Source: Sisyra terminalis (taxonomy: Eukaryota > Arthropoda > Insecta > Neuroptera > Sisyridae). Taken from it: a stretch of DNA of 64,000 nucleotides. Positions 48,645 through 59,074 of this stretch are shown here, piece after piece. The notes beneath the pieces are model-generated. The model did not search any database and was not told the origin of the DNA. It worked only from the letters and a program-made list of their open reading frames with translations. The DNA lies in the NCBI GenBank assembly GCA_958496175.1, contig OY292279.1, positions 16,740,001-16,804,000 on the forward strand, written 5' to 3'. Both the position numbers and the translations under genes were made by a program. Positions within the stretch are counted from its first letter, which is position 1. The number at the start of each line of letters is the position of its first letter.

Positions 48645-49079
48645 GTTACAAAAGATCCAAATTCGATAATTGTCGGAGGAGTACGATGGACTGCAAGAAA
48701 AAAGCCAATTTATATTATATCGGGGGTGAAACAAACACCGCCGAAATGTATAGAAATAAGAAAACCGAGGCCCATACCAGCGTTCACTCCTCGGACAATA
48801 ATCGGCGGTGTCGTTTTGAGAAACGGAAAGGAAATATTTATTTTTAATGGAATCCACGCCGAGACCAATGAACGAAAGCTGCACTTGCAAATGATGATTG
48901 AAAACAGATATGAAATCACTCGCCATATTAGATGTGTCGGTGGAGTGACATCCGAAGAAAATTCCCTGCGAAAACCGATATTGGTTCATAATGGTTTTGT
49001 TACTTATCGGGAATGGGTTCGCCTCGATTTATTTTGCAACTGCATACAACATGTCATTATTTCTGCATTCCGCAAATAA
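48645..49079 (+). CDS. Unidentified host gene, exon 2 (residues 97-240)
   Basis: It opens in phase 0 after the AG acceptor and runs 144 codons to TAA (49077-49079), giving a 240-residue protein with exon 1. Three more units of the same pattern follow: IIVGGVRWTARKKPIYIISG, TIIGGVVLRNGKEIFIFNGI, and a divergent CVGGVTSEE...PILVHNGF. Each looks like two beta strands joined by a short turn, so the protein may be a small beta-repeat protein. It ends with a hydrophobic/Cys stretch (LDLFCNCIQHVII). Frames on the other strand here are shadows. AATAAA occurs at 49,458; a nearer polyadenylation signal is not obvious. Confidence 0.65.
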   Translation, partial: VTKDPNSIIVGGVRWTARKKPIYIISGVKQTPPKCIEIRKPRPIPAFTPRTIIGGVVLRNGKEIFIFNGIHAETNERKLHLQMMIENRYEITRHIRCVGGVTSEENSLRKPILVHNGFVTYREWVRLDLFCNCIQHVIISAFRK

Positions 49080-49084
49080 CATTA

Positions 49085-50180
49085 TGGCTAACCTGGCAAG
49101 AAAATGTGTCACTCGAACTATTTAAATATTCCACCGATAAACATGACAATATGAAATGTAAATTATATCATCTGGTGGCCGTTCCGTGAGAAAATGTGGG
49201 GAAAACGTTCGCAAAAGAACGATATTATTTAACACATGATCGTCGATACTAATAGTATTTACAATTTAAATGTGTCTAACGGCAAACGTTCTAGCTGATA
49301 TAGGAAATGAAATAGAAAATATTTCGACAATGTCAAGCACTGGTGGCATGTTTGACATTATAAATTTAAGTGTCAAAAATCTAATAACTGTGATAACATG
49401 TTTGACAAGAAATTTGGAAAAAATACGAAAAAAATCATTTAATGTCGAATTCCTTAAAATAAATATTTTTCTTCCACTTTCAAAGCTTTTTTCTTAGTTG
49501 TGTCTATAATAATTCGACTTCAGTAAATCCCAAATATTGAAATTAATTAAATTGGTTATTAATAAATCTAACTGAAAATTTATCAACGTAAACATGAAAA
49601 ATCATCAAACAATTTTTTTACAAGATTCAACTATGAATGCTAAATATTTGATCTCACAATGTGTTTTCCGAGCGATACGAGGACTGAAGGTAGTTCCAAA
49701 TAGATCATTTACTCAGAACTAATGATTTGAAGTTTCCTGCAATTATATCCATCCTATTCTTTTTACTGTTTCATAGTTTCAAAGGATAAAAAGGAGTCCT
49801 TATAAGATCACTTCGTAGTCCATGCGTCTACCAGTCTTTTCCTTAAGGAAACAGTTCTATTTCACTATGTTGAAATTGATATCACACCATGGTAATATTT
49901 GCAATTCCTTAAACCAGGGAAAAATCAAGCTTGAACCTTTAAATCACCGTTAGTTGCAAATATTAACACTTGAAAATAATATGATCAACTTAGGTAGACA
50001 AAGGTAGATTATCTGAAATTTGAGGCGATTTGTTAAGCCATTTAGAAAACATTGGTTATATTCACCCCGATGAAAGATAGTTCAATTTTGAATTTGCCAT
50101 TTTAATTCTCAATCAATCTACTCGAACCTGGGTTCGTTTAAATATTGAAAGTTTTATTTTGAATGATGAAAGTATAAAAG
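49085..50180. other. 3' flank of the two-exon gene; otherwise unassigned
   Basis: No further gene recognised. It may include the 3' UTR up to the AATAAA at 49,458. Confidence 0.45.
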
Positions 50181-50414
50181 AAGGTATTCCAATCTTGCAT
50201 TGCATAATGGGAAATGCATTTAGATGTGGCGTTACCACTAGTGTGTCTGGAATACTAATTTAAACTGGAACCATTAACGATATATACCTCTATGTATTGC
50301 TATGTACTTTCATGTAGGGTAACCAATGGTAATTTAAGTTAGTACTCTAGATACACATGTGGTGGTACCACATCTAAACGCATTTTATATTATTCAATAA
50401 GATTGGAATACCTT
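50181..50414. mobile_element. Palindrome-like MITE, copy 1
   Basis: The ends AAGGTATTCCAATCT (50181) and AGATTGGAATACCTT (to 50414) are perfect inverted repeats. Inner blocks such as TTTAGATGTGGCGTTACCAC are matched by GTGGTACCACATCTAAA near the other end. It is 234 bp, noncoding. A second copy lies at 51.47 kb. Confidence 0.8.
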
Positions 50415-50705
50415 AATACCTTAAATACTCCCTTAAAATAATGTAAAGTCAATTAAATTAACTGTATAATATGTTAAATAAAAATTAATTTTAATACTTA
50501 GACATTAACGGGAAAAAATAATAAAAATGTTTTTATTATTTTTTGTTTAATAACGACTGACCGGAGTAGAAGTGTAGTAAGACCGCTGGGTAGTAAATCA
50601 ACAAATAGTTCTGTCCTCTAAAAGCCATTACCAAGAACATTTTATCTTTTGTAAATGCAAAAAGTATTTTCGTTCAAATAACATTGAATAAAAAATTTCG
50701 AACCT

Positions 50706-50750
50706 TATTGGTGACCGAGTGGTCAAGGTGACCGCTTCAAAACTGGTAGA
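50706..50750 (+). mobile_element. SINE head fragment
   Basis: ATTGGTGACCGAGTGGTCAA and GGTGACCGCTTCAAAACTGG match the 5' part (A box) of the SINEs at 10.0 and 60.8 kb. The B box and body are missing. Confidence 0.65.
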
Positions 50751-50821
50751 TGTTGAATATAATAACGGAGTATAGATATAAAAAGTCCAAACGGTATAGG
50801 CTTTTTCACAGTATTCATGTA

Positions 50822-51376
50822 TAAAAAGGTGTGAAAATTATTAGACTCAAAAGAAGAATTTTACTTTCTTCCAACAATGTATCACCCAGGCTGTAAAACA
50901 TCCAACGTCAGTTATGGTTTAGAGCTGCATGTCAGTAAAGGATACCGGTAGGATATACATTGTGAAAGGTACTATGAAGCACGACTAATATTTTGAAGTC
51001 TTGGAAACGAGGTTATTACCTCAAACTGAAGAGTGATTTCCGGAAGAAAACTTTATCTTTTGCAGGGTGGAGTTCCTTGCCAATAAACCAAAAAAGTTAT
51101 GCATTTCCTCAAAAATGCTAATACTAATGTGCCTCCTTGGTCAGAAAATACTCCTGATGCTAATTACATTAAAATTCTTGGGCCATTGTGAAAATAAACT
51201 ATTACAACACGGGTGGATCTGATTACCGAACTCAATAAGATTTGGCATCATAATAAAATATAAATGAAAAAAATAGTATAGAGCATGCCAGGATGAGAAA
51301 AATAAATTATCAACAATAAAATAATAATTTTTTTTTCTCTTAAGTTGTCTTAAGTCTAATAATTTTCACACCTCTG
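50822..51376 (+). pseudogene. Tc1-like transposon with terminal repeats and decayed transposase
   Basis: Terminal inverted repeats share AGGTGTGAAAATTATTAGACT (left from 50827, right to 51373) and are flanked by TA on both sides (50820-50821, 51377-51378). Between them frames read QCITQAVKHPTSVMVWSCMS, GTMKHD, QGGVPCQ...KKVMHFLKNANTNVPPW and NTPDANYIKILG, the Tc1 DDE block. The second Asp (QDGAPCHT in the family) is Gly, and the SPDLNPIE Glu is Lys. The N-terminal DNA-binding part is deleted. It lies between the two MITE copies. Confidence 0.85.
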
Positions 51377-51464
51377 TACAATAACAGACCCAAACCATAG
51401 TTCTCTTTTCTGTCACTTACAGCGCAAGTATTCAGAATAAACTAAAGGTGGCTAAGGTTTTAAG

Positions 51465-51656
51465 AAGGTATTCCAATTTTGCAATGCATGAAGGGAAATA
51501 TATCAAAATGTGGCGCTGCTATTAGTGTGTTTGCAGAACTAACTTAAATCAACACTTCTAAAAAGGAACTTAGGTAACTTAACTTAGTAGTGCAGTTACT
51601 CTTGTGGCAGCACCATATCTTGGTACTTTTCCCATCGTGGAGTAGATTGGAATTTT
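51465..51656. mobile_element. Palindrome-like MITE, copy 2
   Basis: It starts AAGGTATTCCAATTTTGCA and ends ...GATTGGAATTTTT. Blocks ATGTGGCGCTGCTATTAGTG and GTGGCAGCACCATAT parallel copy 1. It is shorter (about 192 bp) and its right end is worn. Confidence 0.7.
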
Positions 51657-51659
51657 TAA

Positions 51660-53515
51660 TTTTTAATAACAACAACAATTTCTTTGTAATGATTCTGTGA
51701 AGTGTAGTATGCTCTATCATTACTAGATCTTAAGCTGATGGAATTTTTTGAGCATTACCTTCGGACTCCTTGTATCTATGGTATGCGCCATGGTTCGTTC
51801 TCTGCTGCTAATATTCAGCATCATTATCTAACTAATTGTCGCGCATGTGCACCAGAGAAGAGTCTCTCTTCTCTGATCTAAACAATTAAATTTCAAAATG
51901 TCATATTTTTTGGTATCCTTAAAATTGTCTAATAACAGTATTTCTCCACTATTTAATGGATGTTATTATACATATAAACCTTTCTCTTTAATCACTCTAT
52001 CTATTAAAAAAACCTCATCGAAATCCGTTGCGTAATTTTAAAGATTTAAGCGAATAAAGGGATATAGGGACAGAAAAAGCGACTTTGTTTTATACTATGT
52101 ACTGATTCCAGTTTTGTAATGATTATTGTAGGCGTATAGTTATGTAGTTTGATTGAATATTTACTATGTTTTGTTACCGAATAAATGGAAAATCAACAAA
52201 TTTTAACAATAATTATGCTTTTTTCCAAATATCAATTATATTTTTAATATTTACTTTAAGTGAAAAACAAACAAGATTTTATCTGGACAAACATCAAATT
52301 ATATTCGCTATGATTTCACAATGGTTGAAATATATTCATCCATTTTTCTATTTATTTTTTCAATAAAAGAGTATAGAAAAGTTGAAAAATAATGAAAAAA
52401 ATTGCAGTGGAGTTAGCATTTGAGAATTGTTTGAGTACTTATGTAATGTTTGTCTAGTTTTCAAAGTTTGTGCGAGGTTATATTGACACGAAAGTTGCAA
52501 TTGTCATGGAAACAGAACGATTTACGTCTGGAAATTCGAAAAAAAAGAGTTATGAGCTGGTTTTGTTGATCGCTCATACATGGTTTTTCATTTGAACAAA
52601 TAAAACGAGAACAGGAAAAAAAAACCTGGTGGATTTTTTGCTGAGACTTATGAGACTTTTCCCTTAAACAACAATAAAAGCGAGACATGAGTGCCAATTT
52701 AAAATTGTAGATTAAAAATATTTCGCTTAAGAGGTTTCAGCACATAACAAGCATAAAATATCATAGAGCTAGTTGAGTCAAAGACGGAAAAATAACGTCT
52801 TATTTTTAATCATTGCATGTGTCACGCGCGCCGCAACAATTCCAGAAAACTTTCCAGCATAAATATCGTATGTCTCGTTATAAAGTATAATAATTCGTTT
52901 GATGACTTTTACAAAGTTTGTGCTGGAAGAATCTCCGTCGAGTACTCCAATTTGAAACGTCTTTTTTGTCTGTCGGTCTGTGCATTACGTGTTTGTAATA
53001 TTTTGCTTTCATTGCAGATGCAGAAAACTAGGCGACGCGTTACACTGTTCAAGTGGAATATCATGTACGAAAGCAGCAGTAGCGAAAAAAAAAACAAAGA
53101 ACTAAAACAATCTGAAACGAAATGAAAACTATGATTAAATAAGAACGAGAATGCATAATTAACTTTCGTCGAAAAGCTTTCACAACCAGAGATTAGATCA
53201 ATTCAAATTCATAACAGTGTAAGCCGTATATTAGCTAAACTTATTAAAGCACGTTAGTTAAGTATTCATTAAAAATAACCATTAGGTTACTATATAACAG
53301 GAAAATTATAAGCATTTACCCTGCGGAGATATTACTAAGAAAATGTTTGTATCGGGTTATAGTGATGTTGAGCTCATTATAATAAATTTCTGTGAAAATT
53401 CTTGTCAAGAAAACAAAAAAAGCACATTATTTGTATAAGCTATGTTTTTTTTTCCCACGAAAGAAATTAGTTTTTTATGCGAATTTTCATTCCAGGAAAT
53501 CCCATTTTTCTAATT
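51660..53515. other. Unassigned, with one possible exon
   Basis: No repeat family recognised. The possible exon at 53.03-53.13 kb is listed separately. Confidence 0.45.
53028..53125 (+). CDS. Possible short exon after a good acceptor
   Basis: TTTTGCTTTCATTGCAG is a strong acceptor-like sequence, immediately followed by a basic frame (MQKTRRRVTLFKWN) ending in a stop at 53123-53125 after a Glu/Lys/Ser-rich tail. The frame also stays open upstream to 52,817. No domain is recognised. Confidence 0.2.
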
Positions 53516-53516
53516 T

Positions 53517-55330
53517 ACTAGCTAAACCCGGCAGACGTTGTCCTGCCAGCCAATAGTTCTAAATAGATAAATTGAATTTAGGAAAAAAAAGCTTGAGAAT
53601 TATTAGAATCACCTTACTTATCATCCTGTAGAATCCCTCGTTATACCAATTATAACTCACCTTCAATATATACATTGATCAATTACGTTTTGAGAAGCTC
53701 TACCTCTAAAAATCACTATACGATCATAACAATAAAGTATTGACAGTTAACGATTATTGTATTGACCGTTGAAAAAGCCGTTTTTTTGTGCTCGCTAAAA
53801 TGTGTACATTTTATAATGAATATAGTGGTGAAAATCAATATATTATAAATGTTCATAGTGTATCTAAATTTAATATGGAGAATTTGAGATATAACTTCAA
53901 TGGTGGCTCGCGGAGTAATGATGCATTTCCGAAGTGATCCGCAATACAATTTGGGTTGGCCACTCCTGATTTAAAATATGCTGATTGTTTGATATTTAAA
54001 AAAAGAACACATATATTTAATTAAAGAGTCCAATTTACATTCAATTAATGGGTGTCCATTTAATTTATTTAATTGTGGTTCTTCTAAATGCAACTTTTAT
54101 TATTAATAATTAAACGTAAATAGGCAACCTTTTCTTCCGTAGAAAAATTATTTGAACTTAATTACGAAGTTTCTATCAAAACAGTTAAGCTGCCTTTAAA
54201 TTGGATTCGAAAAAAAAAAAACAGAATAATATATTAGTACAACTATTTAGATTAGACTTGTTTGTGACCTTTATACTTATTTTTGGCGAAACACGCCTAA
54301 GATGTACCTGAAAACAATCTACTATCAAAATCAATAAACCTGTTATTGAATCATGCGAAAGAATGCAGGTAGGCAGAAATTTACGTTCGAATTATCGACC
54401 CTTGATCCATAATGATCAATATTGTGACCGAAACCGGCTTAATTCCAAGGTGGTATGAAATTGCAAACAATTTTCTACCTGCTATCAACGGGTGGTATAA
54501 AATAGTAAAAACTTGAAGGCCAAAATGTGTGAAAAAGGTAAGCTCAAAGGTGTTACTAATGGATTTGGTAACAATGTAATTATAGTTGCTAACAAATAAT
54601 AAATTCCTCAAACTGGTTCCAAATTCCTTAACCAATATATTTAAAGCTGCCATTCTCTAATTTTGACCTCATATGCAAACGAAAAATCCTTAAATTCTCA
54701 CCTATTTATGAGTTTAAAGACAAACATAGATATTTATTAACATATTTTGGTATTTGTCTATTTATGTCTTTCAAAAATGAATTGTTTTTTTCACCAATTC
54801 GATCCAAAGATCGCTATTAATCAGGGACTGGAAGCTTACTGGAAATATTCCTGTTTTCTTTAGTACTTCCTTAAACATATTTGTTTTATGGACGAAACGA
54901 TATCATTTGTAAACTATTATTTAGTTTTTGAATTTTGGTCAAGGAGTTTTTACAATCATTTCCTATCCCATACACTAATGAGCGTAACGGATCTAGTGTT
55001 GGGAACAATTGGGGCAATTTTACTTTTCCACCAGTATAACATAACCCAGTAGATTCACCGCTGTATTTTAACGCCTTACAATATTGGCAAATGATAGTCA
55101 TTTCCCCAATTGTTCCATATTACAATAAATATTAAGTAAAATTTGTAAATAAGACATAAATGAAATAAATAAAAATGCCAAATTCAAACGTTGCTAAGCT
55201 TTTTTCAAAATAAATCACAGGCATCAATGATTACAAATGGTATATAGGCAAGTAAGCGTTAAAATTTGCAGAAGATGTCGAGGTACATCTTAATCTTCTA
55301 GAGGTATAAAATATACTTTATATCCGATTT
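53517..55330. other. Repeat-like start motif, then unassigned DNA
   Basis: CTAGCTAAACCCGGCAGACG followed by TTGTCCTGCC (53519-53549) is a sequence type I remember as recurring in insect genomes at the end of dispersed elements. A matching end may be the GGTCCAGCCGTTCTTCAGTT near 55,380. No coding sequence is recognised between. Confidence 0.35.
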
Positions 55331-55331
55331 C

Positions 55332-55499
55332 CATGTCTAGCGAATATACATAGAAAATTTCATAAAAATTGGTCCAGCCGTTCTTCAGTTATAAATAGTA
55401 TAACTAACACGACTTACACGACTGCGAGTTACACTAATTATAACTCAAGAACGGCTGGACCAATTTTTATATGAAATTTTCTATGTATATTCGGTAGAC

Positions 55500-55503
<4 letters not shown>
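55332..55503. repeat. Inverted repeat with GGTCCAGCCGTTCTT arms
   Basis: The arms 55332-55393 and 55441-55503 are nearly perfect reverse complements, including ATGTCTAGCGAATATACATA and AATTGGTCCAGCCGTTCTT. A 47-bp spacer separates them. It borders the TA microsatellite. Confidence 0.75.

Positions 55504-55554
<51 letters not shown>
55503..55554. repeat. (TA)n microsatellite
   Basis: About 26 uninterrupted TA units. Confidence 0.97.
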
Positions 55555-55557
<3 letters not shown>

Positions 55558-55629
55558 TATTTTGGGCATGTAATCAAAAATTTAAATTAAAAATCTATAT
55601 GAGGGCTTGAAAGCAGTGGTAAAGATTAA

Positions 55630-56335
55630 AAACACCCCCTTGGCGTACGACAGGGTTGTATTCTTGCAACCTTAAGTTTTAAAGTATACAGTGAGATTAT
55701 AATGCGATTCCCATTGAAGAAGTGGAATGGTGGAATTAAAATTCGTAGGAAACGATTCTCTAAACTTCGGTTTGCAAACGATACAACCTAATTGTGAACA
55801 ATGAAAAGGAGATGTTGGAACACATTCGAAAGACTGATGTCATGGCCAAAGATTTAGGTCTAAAAATTAACGCCAAAAGGGTCAAAATGCCAAAATACTG
55901 ATCATAGACCGTGCAAACGAACATCAAAGTCAATCGAAAAGAATAAGCCCCTTCTTAGTTGTGGATAGCTTTGTTTTTCTGGACCTCATGATTCATAAAT
56001 CTGGATAAGGCGAGCACGAAATTAGACGGCCTATCGAAATTTCTAGATCTGCCGTGAAACAACTGTCCAAAGTATGGAAAGATCGCAAGATATTAAAAGC
56101 CACTAAAATCGGATTGGTTGTTACTCTGATTTTTCCTATTTTCTTCTACGCTTTCGAAACTTGGGCTATCCATGCAGCTGATCGGCGACGAATTGATGCC
56201 TTCGAAATGTTGGTCTGGAGGAGAATGCTGCGGATCTCATGGACGGCTAAAAGAACTTTAAAAGGCTAAAAGAAGTCTTTATTTTGACCTAGGTTTGGCC
56301 AATCCAAAGACTCTCTTCATTGATGTACGGACTAT
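55630..56335 (+). pseudogene. LINE reverse transcriptase, 3' half (RTE-like type)
   Basis: In shifting frames: VRQGCILATLSFKVYSEIIM (family GVRQGCILSPLLFNIYSE), GGIKIRRKRFSKLRFANDTT (catalytic FADD changed to FAND), MAKDLGLKINAKR, and then an open stretch KQLSKVWKDRKILKATKIGL...FPIFFYAFETWAIHAADRRR...RMLRISWTAKRT. At least one stop and several frameshifts occur, and the polymerase cannot work. It is a longer copy of the type seen as scraps at 9.8, 23.7 and 26.2 kb. Confidence 0.85.
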
Positions 56336-56689
56336 GATTAAAATATGATAAAAAATACTTTATTAGTATTGGTTACCGTCGCCTTCGTCGATGTGGCCCA
56401 TTATTAAGTCAACCATTGTTTTTCTAAAACGAAGAAAACCCGATTCATTTCTGACAGATAAGATTCAATGACGGTATGGCCTATAAAAACCATTTCCTTA
56501 CTTTCAAAGAAAAATCGTCCTTTTAATTCATCTAAATTTAGTATATTTTAGGGACCACAATATTGGAAAAATCAAGCTACAGAAATACTGCAAAGTTGAC
56601 AAGACAAAAAAACTTTTTTAAAAAAAAGTAAATAATGAAAAGTCAATAAATAAATAATTAGGTATGTCCTGTGGTTTAATTTTTTTCTT

Positions 56690-56737
56690 GATTATAACAC
56701 GTTTCAATAGTTTTTGGCTGTCATCATCAGGTAATGA
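56690..56737 (-). ncRNA. Hammerhead-like motif, minus member of pair
   Basis: CTGATGA (complement of 56724-56730) and GAAA (complement of 56702-56705) are intact. Stem II is GACAG/CTATT with one mismatch, and the sequence after GAAA has drifted (CGTGTTATAA). Probably inactive. Confidence 0.5.
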
Positions 56738-56776
56738 TTATTTTGATAATAAATATTGTTAATAACAAAAAATAAT

Positions 56777-56823
56777 CATTACCTGATCATGACAGCCAGA
56801 AACTGTTGAAACGCGTCGTAATA
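56777..56823 (+). ncRNA. Hammerhead-like motif, plus member of pair
   Basis: Stem I ATTAC/GTAAT, stem II GACAG/CTGTT, GAAA (56808-56811) and CGCGTC are all present. The core reads CTGATCA (56783-56789): the G that acts in catalysis is C, so this copy should not cleave. Confidence 0.55.
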
Positions 56824-56848
56824 AAGAAGAAATTGAGTCATAGAACAT

Positions 56849-57817
56849 TAGGGTGTCTGTGATTTCCCAAATTGATTTTTTTACAGCGATCGCCCCCTAA
56901 ATTTTTAGCTTAAGATAGAAAAAAAAATATCCAATACAATTAAGCTCTTACTTTCTTGATTAAACCGTGTCGGAGTCATGTTACTTTTACCATTTAAATA
57001 ACATGGGATTATTTGACATTTTATTATTAATTTTTTTCTTAGAAACAAATGGATGACAAGATTTAAGATCAAATTATTCTGACGTAAAATTTAACGCTCT
57101 ACAAAAAAGGTCTGTTATGATTTTCGATTTAATCACTCCATTAAAAGTTATTCAACATTTAACTTGTACCTAATATAAATATTGCAATATTTTCAACTTT
57201 TTGCTCATTTATATTTTTTTTAATTATAAAATCATTGGAAGAGAAGAAAAAAATTACTATCATTAGAGCGCAAGTGATTATTTGTGTTAATTTTATGGCT
57301 TGAATTGAAAATTAAACAAAAAAATCATTTTTGGACAATTAAAACAGGTGACATAAGATCCGAATTCGCTATAGTCGTGAAATTCAATTTATCCAGGATA
57401 AATTTTCGCACTTTAATCAATATTTTGTTCCTACGAAGTGAATTTCATACTAATTAATGAGATTATCGACAAAAGTACAGTTATTATTCAAATTTTTACC
57501 ATTTCAAGTTAAAAAGTTTAATGTCGAATAACTTTTAATGGAATGATTTAATCGAAAATTTATAAGAAACCTTTTTTGTAGAGCGTTAAAGTTTACGTCA
57601 GAATAATTTAACCTTAAATCTTGTCATCCATTTGTTTCTGAAAAAAAATCAAAATAAAAAGTCAAATAATCTCATGTTATTTAAATGGTAAAAGTAACAT
57701 GATTCCGGCACGGTTTAATCAAGAAATTAAGAGCTTAATTGTATTGCATAATTTTTTTTAAAAATTACGGGGGCGATCGCTGTAATAAAATCAATTTGGG
57801 AAATAACGGACACCCTA
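56849..57817. mobile_element. 969-bp DNA element, about 315-bp TIRs, exact 8-bp target duplication
   Basis: It starts TAGGGTGTCTGTGATTTCCC and ends in the inverted counterpart ...CGGACACCCTA. TAGAACAT flanks both sides (56841-56848 and 57818-57825). Arms run 56849-57166 and 57505-57817, with a noncoding centre. It sits in the Penelope tail, whose sequence resumes across the gap. The 8-bp duplication and TARGG-type end fit hAT, although such long TIRs are unusual there; P or MULE-type origins are alternatives. Relatives are at 43.9 and 59.2 kb. Confidence 0.9.
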
Positions 57818-57829
57818 TAGAACATACAT

Positions 57830-58995
57830 TATTATTCATTAATTTTTGTTCTACCAAATTTCAAAATTTGGTGAGAATCACCCAAGGTTTGTAAATTACA
57901 CAGGTTGCTCCATTAGAAAAAAAAATGATGTCACGAAGAATTTTGAAATTGATCAGTCTGAAGATATGTACGAATTTCTTCTGGATACGTCACGTATCCA
58001 TCACGTAGCTACCATGAGGCCACCTGTGTATTTTATAAACCTTGAAAATCACCCACATATGTTTCAGTAGTGGTATCGTTGAATGTATGTTTATTTTTAG
58101 TACTCCAAATGATATTAATATGTTCTTTTGTGCTGGGAAGCTTATCATTTTTTAAGGCAAGTAAAACTTGAATATTTGACGGTAATTATTTTGCTAGATT
58201 TAGTTGAGCCATCTTTTGATAAATATAAATCTTTTTGATTAAAAATTTCATCAAAGAATCACTTTGTTATTAAAAAGGTGTCAAAAAAACCAGGCAAGGT
58301 GACCAAATTATCCTTGTCGGTATTCATCTGGTCTAATAGCCATCTGGTATGGTGATGTATTAAAGCATAGCTGAAAACTGTTGCTCAACAAAAGTGATAC
58401 CCTCGTTGAACTCGTCAAATGAAAATTCACTTTGTAAGTGAGAAATACTTGAAACGTCAATGAAGAACGGCGAACAAACGTGCACCAGGATCTTCTCATT
58501 CTTGCCAATCCTCGTATAAAGGTAACTTTGTCGTTGCCGTCATTTCCATTTTGTATGCTCCACGTACTATCACTAGGTAGGTAGGTTGAGTTTTCTTTCT
58601 CTCGAACGCTAACATTGTTATTTTAACTCATCCGTGCTTCTCTATCTCACTGGATGTGTCGTTCGTCTTGTCGGTGAGCTTTTAGAGTTTCCGTTTCGTT
58701 TTATTTCGAAAAACTTATTTATACATTAAATAAATACGTACAATGTGAATAAAGAACGAACAACTGTCAACTTTTTCAAGTTCTACTATTAGGACTATTC
58801 ATGACTGGAAAGTTGAAATGATACTCTTAATGCACAAGCTGACACTATAAAAAGTATAAGTGACTGCTTTCATTTTAATTTCCCAACAAAAAATATATAC
58901 ATTTCTACCCCATTACGGAAAATTCATTATCTTCATTATCGAGTTTACAATTGGTGGTTGACAAAAAAAAGATGTTGTGCTACCCGAAAAAAAAT
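57830..58995. other. Unassigned DNA
   Basis: A 74-codon frame at 57846-58070 (plus) and a 66-codon frame at 58308-58508 (minus) have no recognisable domains. Around 58,500-58,700 the DNA is richer in G+C. Confidence 0.4.
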
Positions 58996-59074
58996 TGTAA
59001 CCAATAAATTATTGAATAATCATATATCTCCTATGACTCAATTTCTCTTTTATTATGACGTGTTTCAACAATAT

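Larger units (their letters stand above)
56690..56848. mobile_element. Divergent pair of Penelope tails
   Basis: The minus-strand tail (56690-56745) and plus-strand tail (56770-56848) both begin with the end of the GIY-YIG frame (ACAAAATAATCATTAC). Each runs outward through the hammerhead-like motif. The plus tail continues AAGAAGAAATTGAGTCATAG and is then interrupted by the element at 56,849. No protein-coding part of the element lies between the tails. Confidence 0.8.

Noticed and set aside
48618..48989. 123-codon minus-strand frame
   Set aside because: It is the shadow of exon 2, whose plus-strand frame has matching splice phase and internal repeats.
55503..55554. (TA)n run as a replication or attachment signal
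   Set aside because: Simple microsatellites are common in such genomes and nothing else supports a function.
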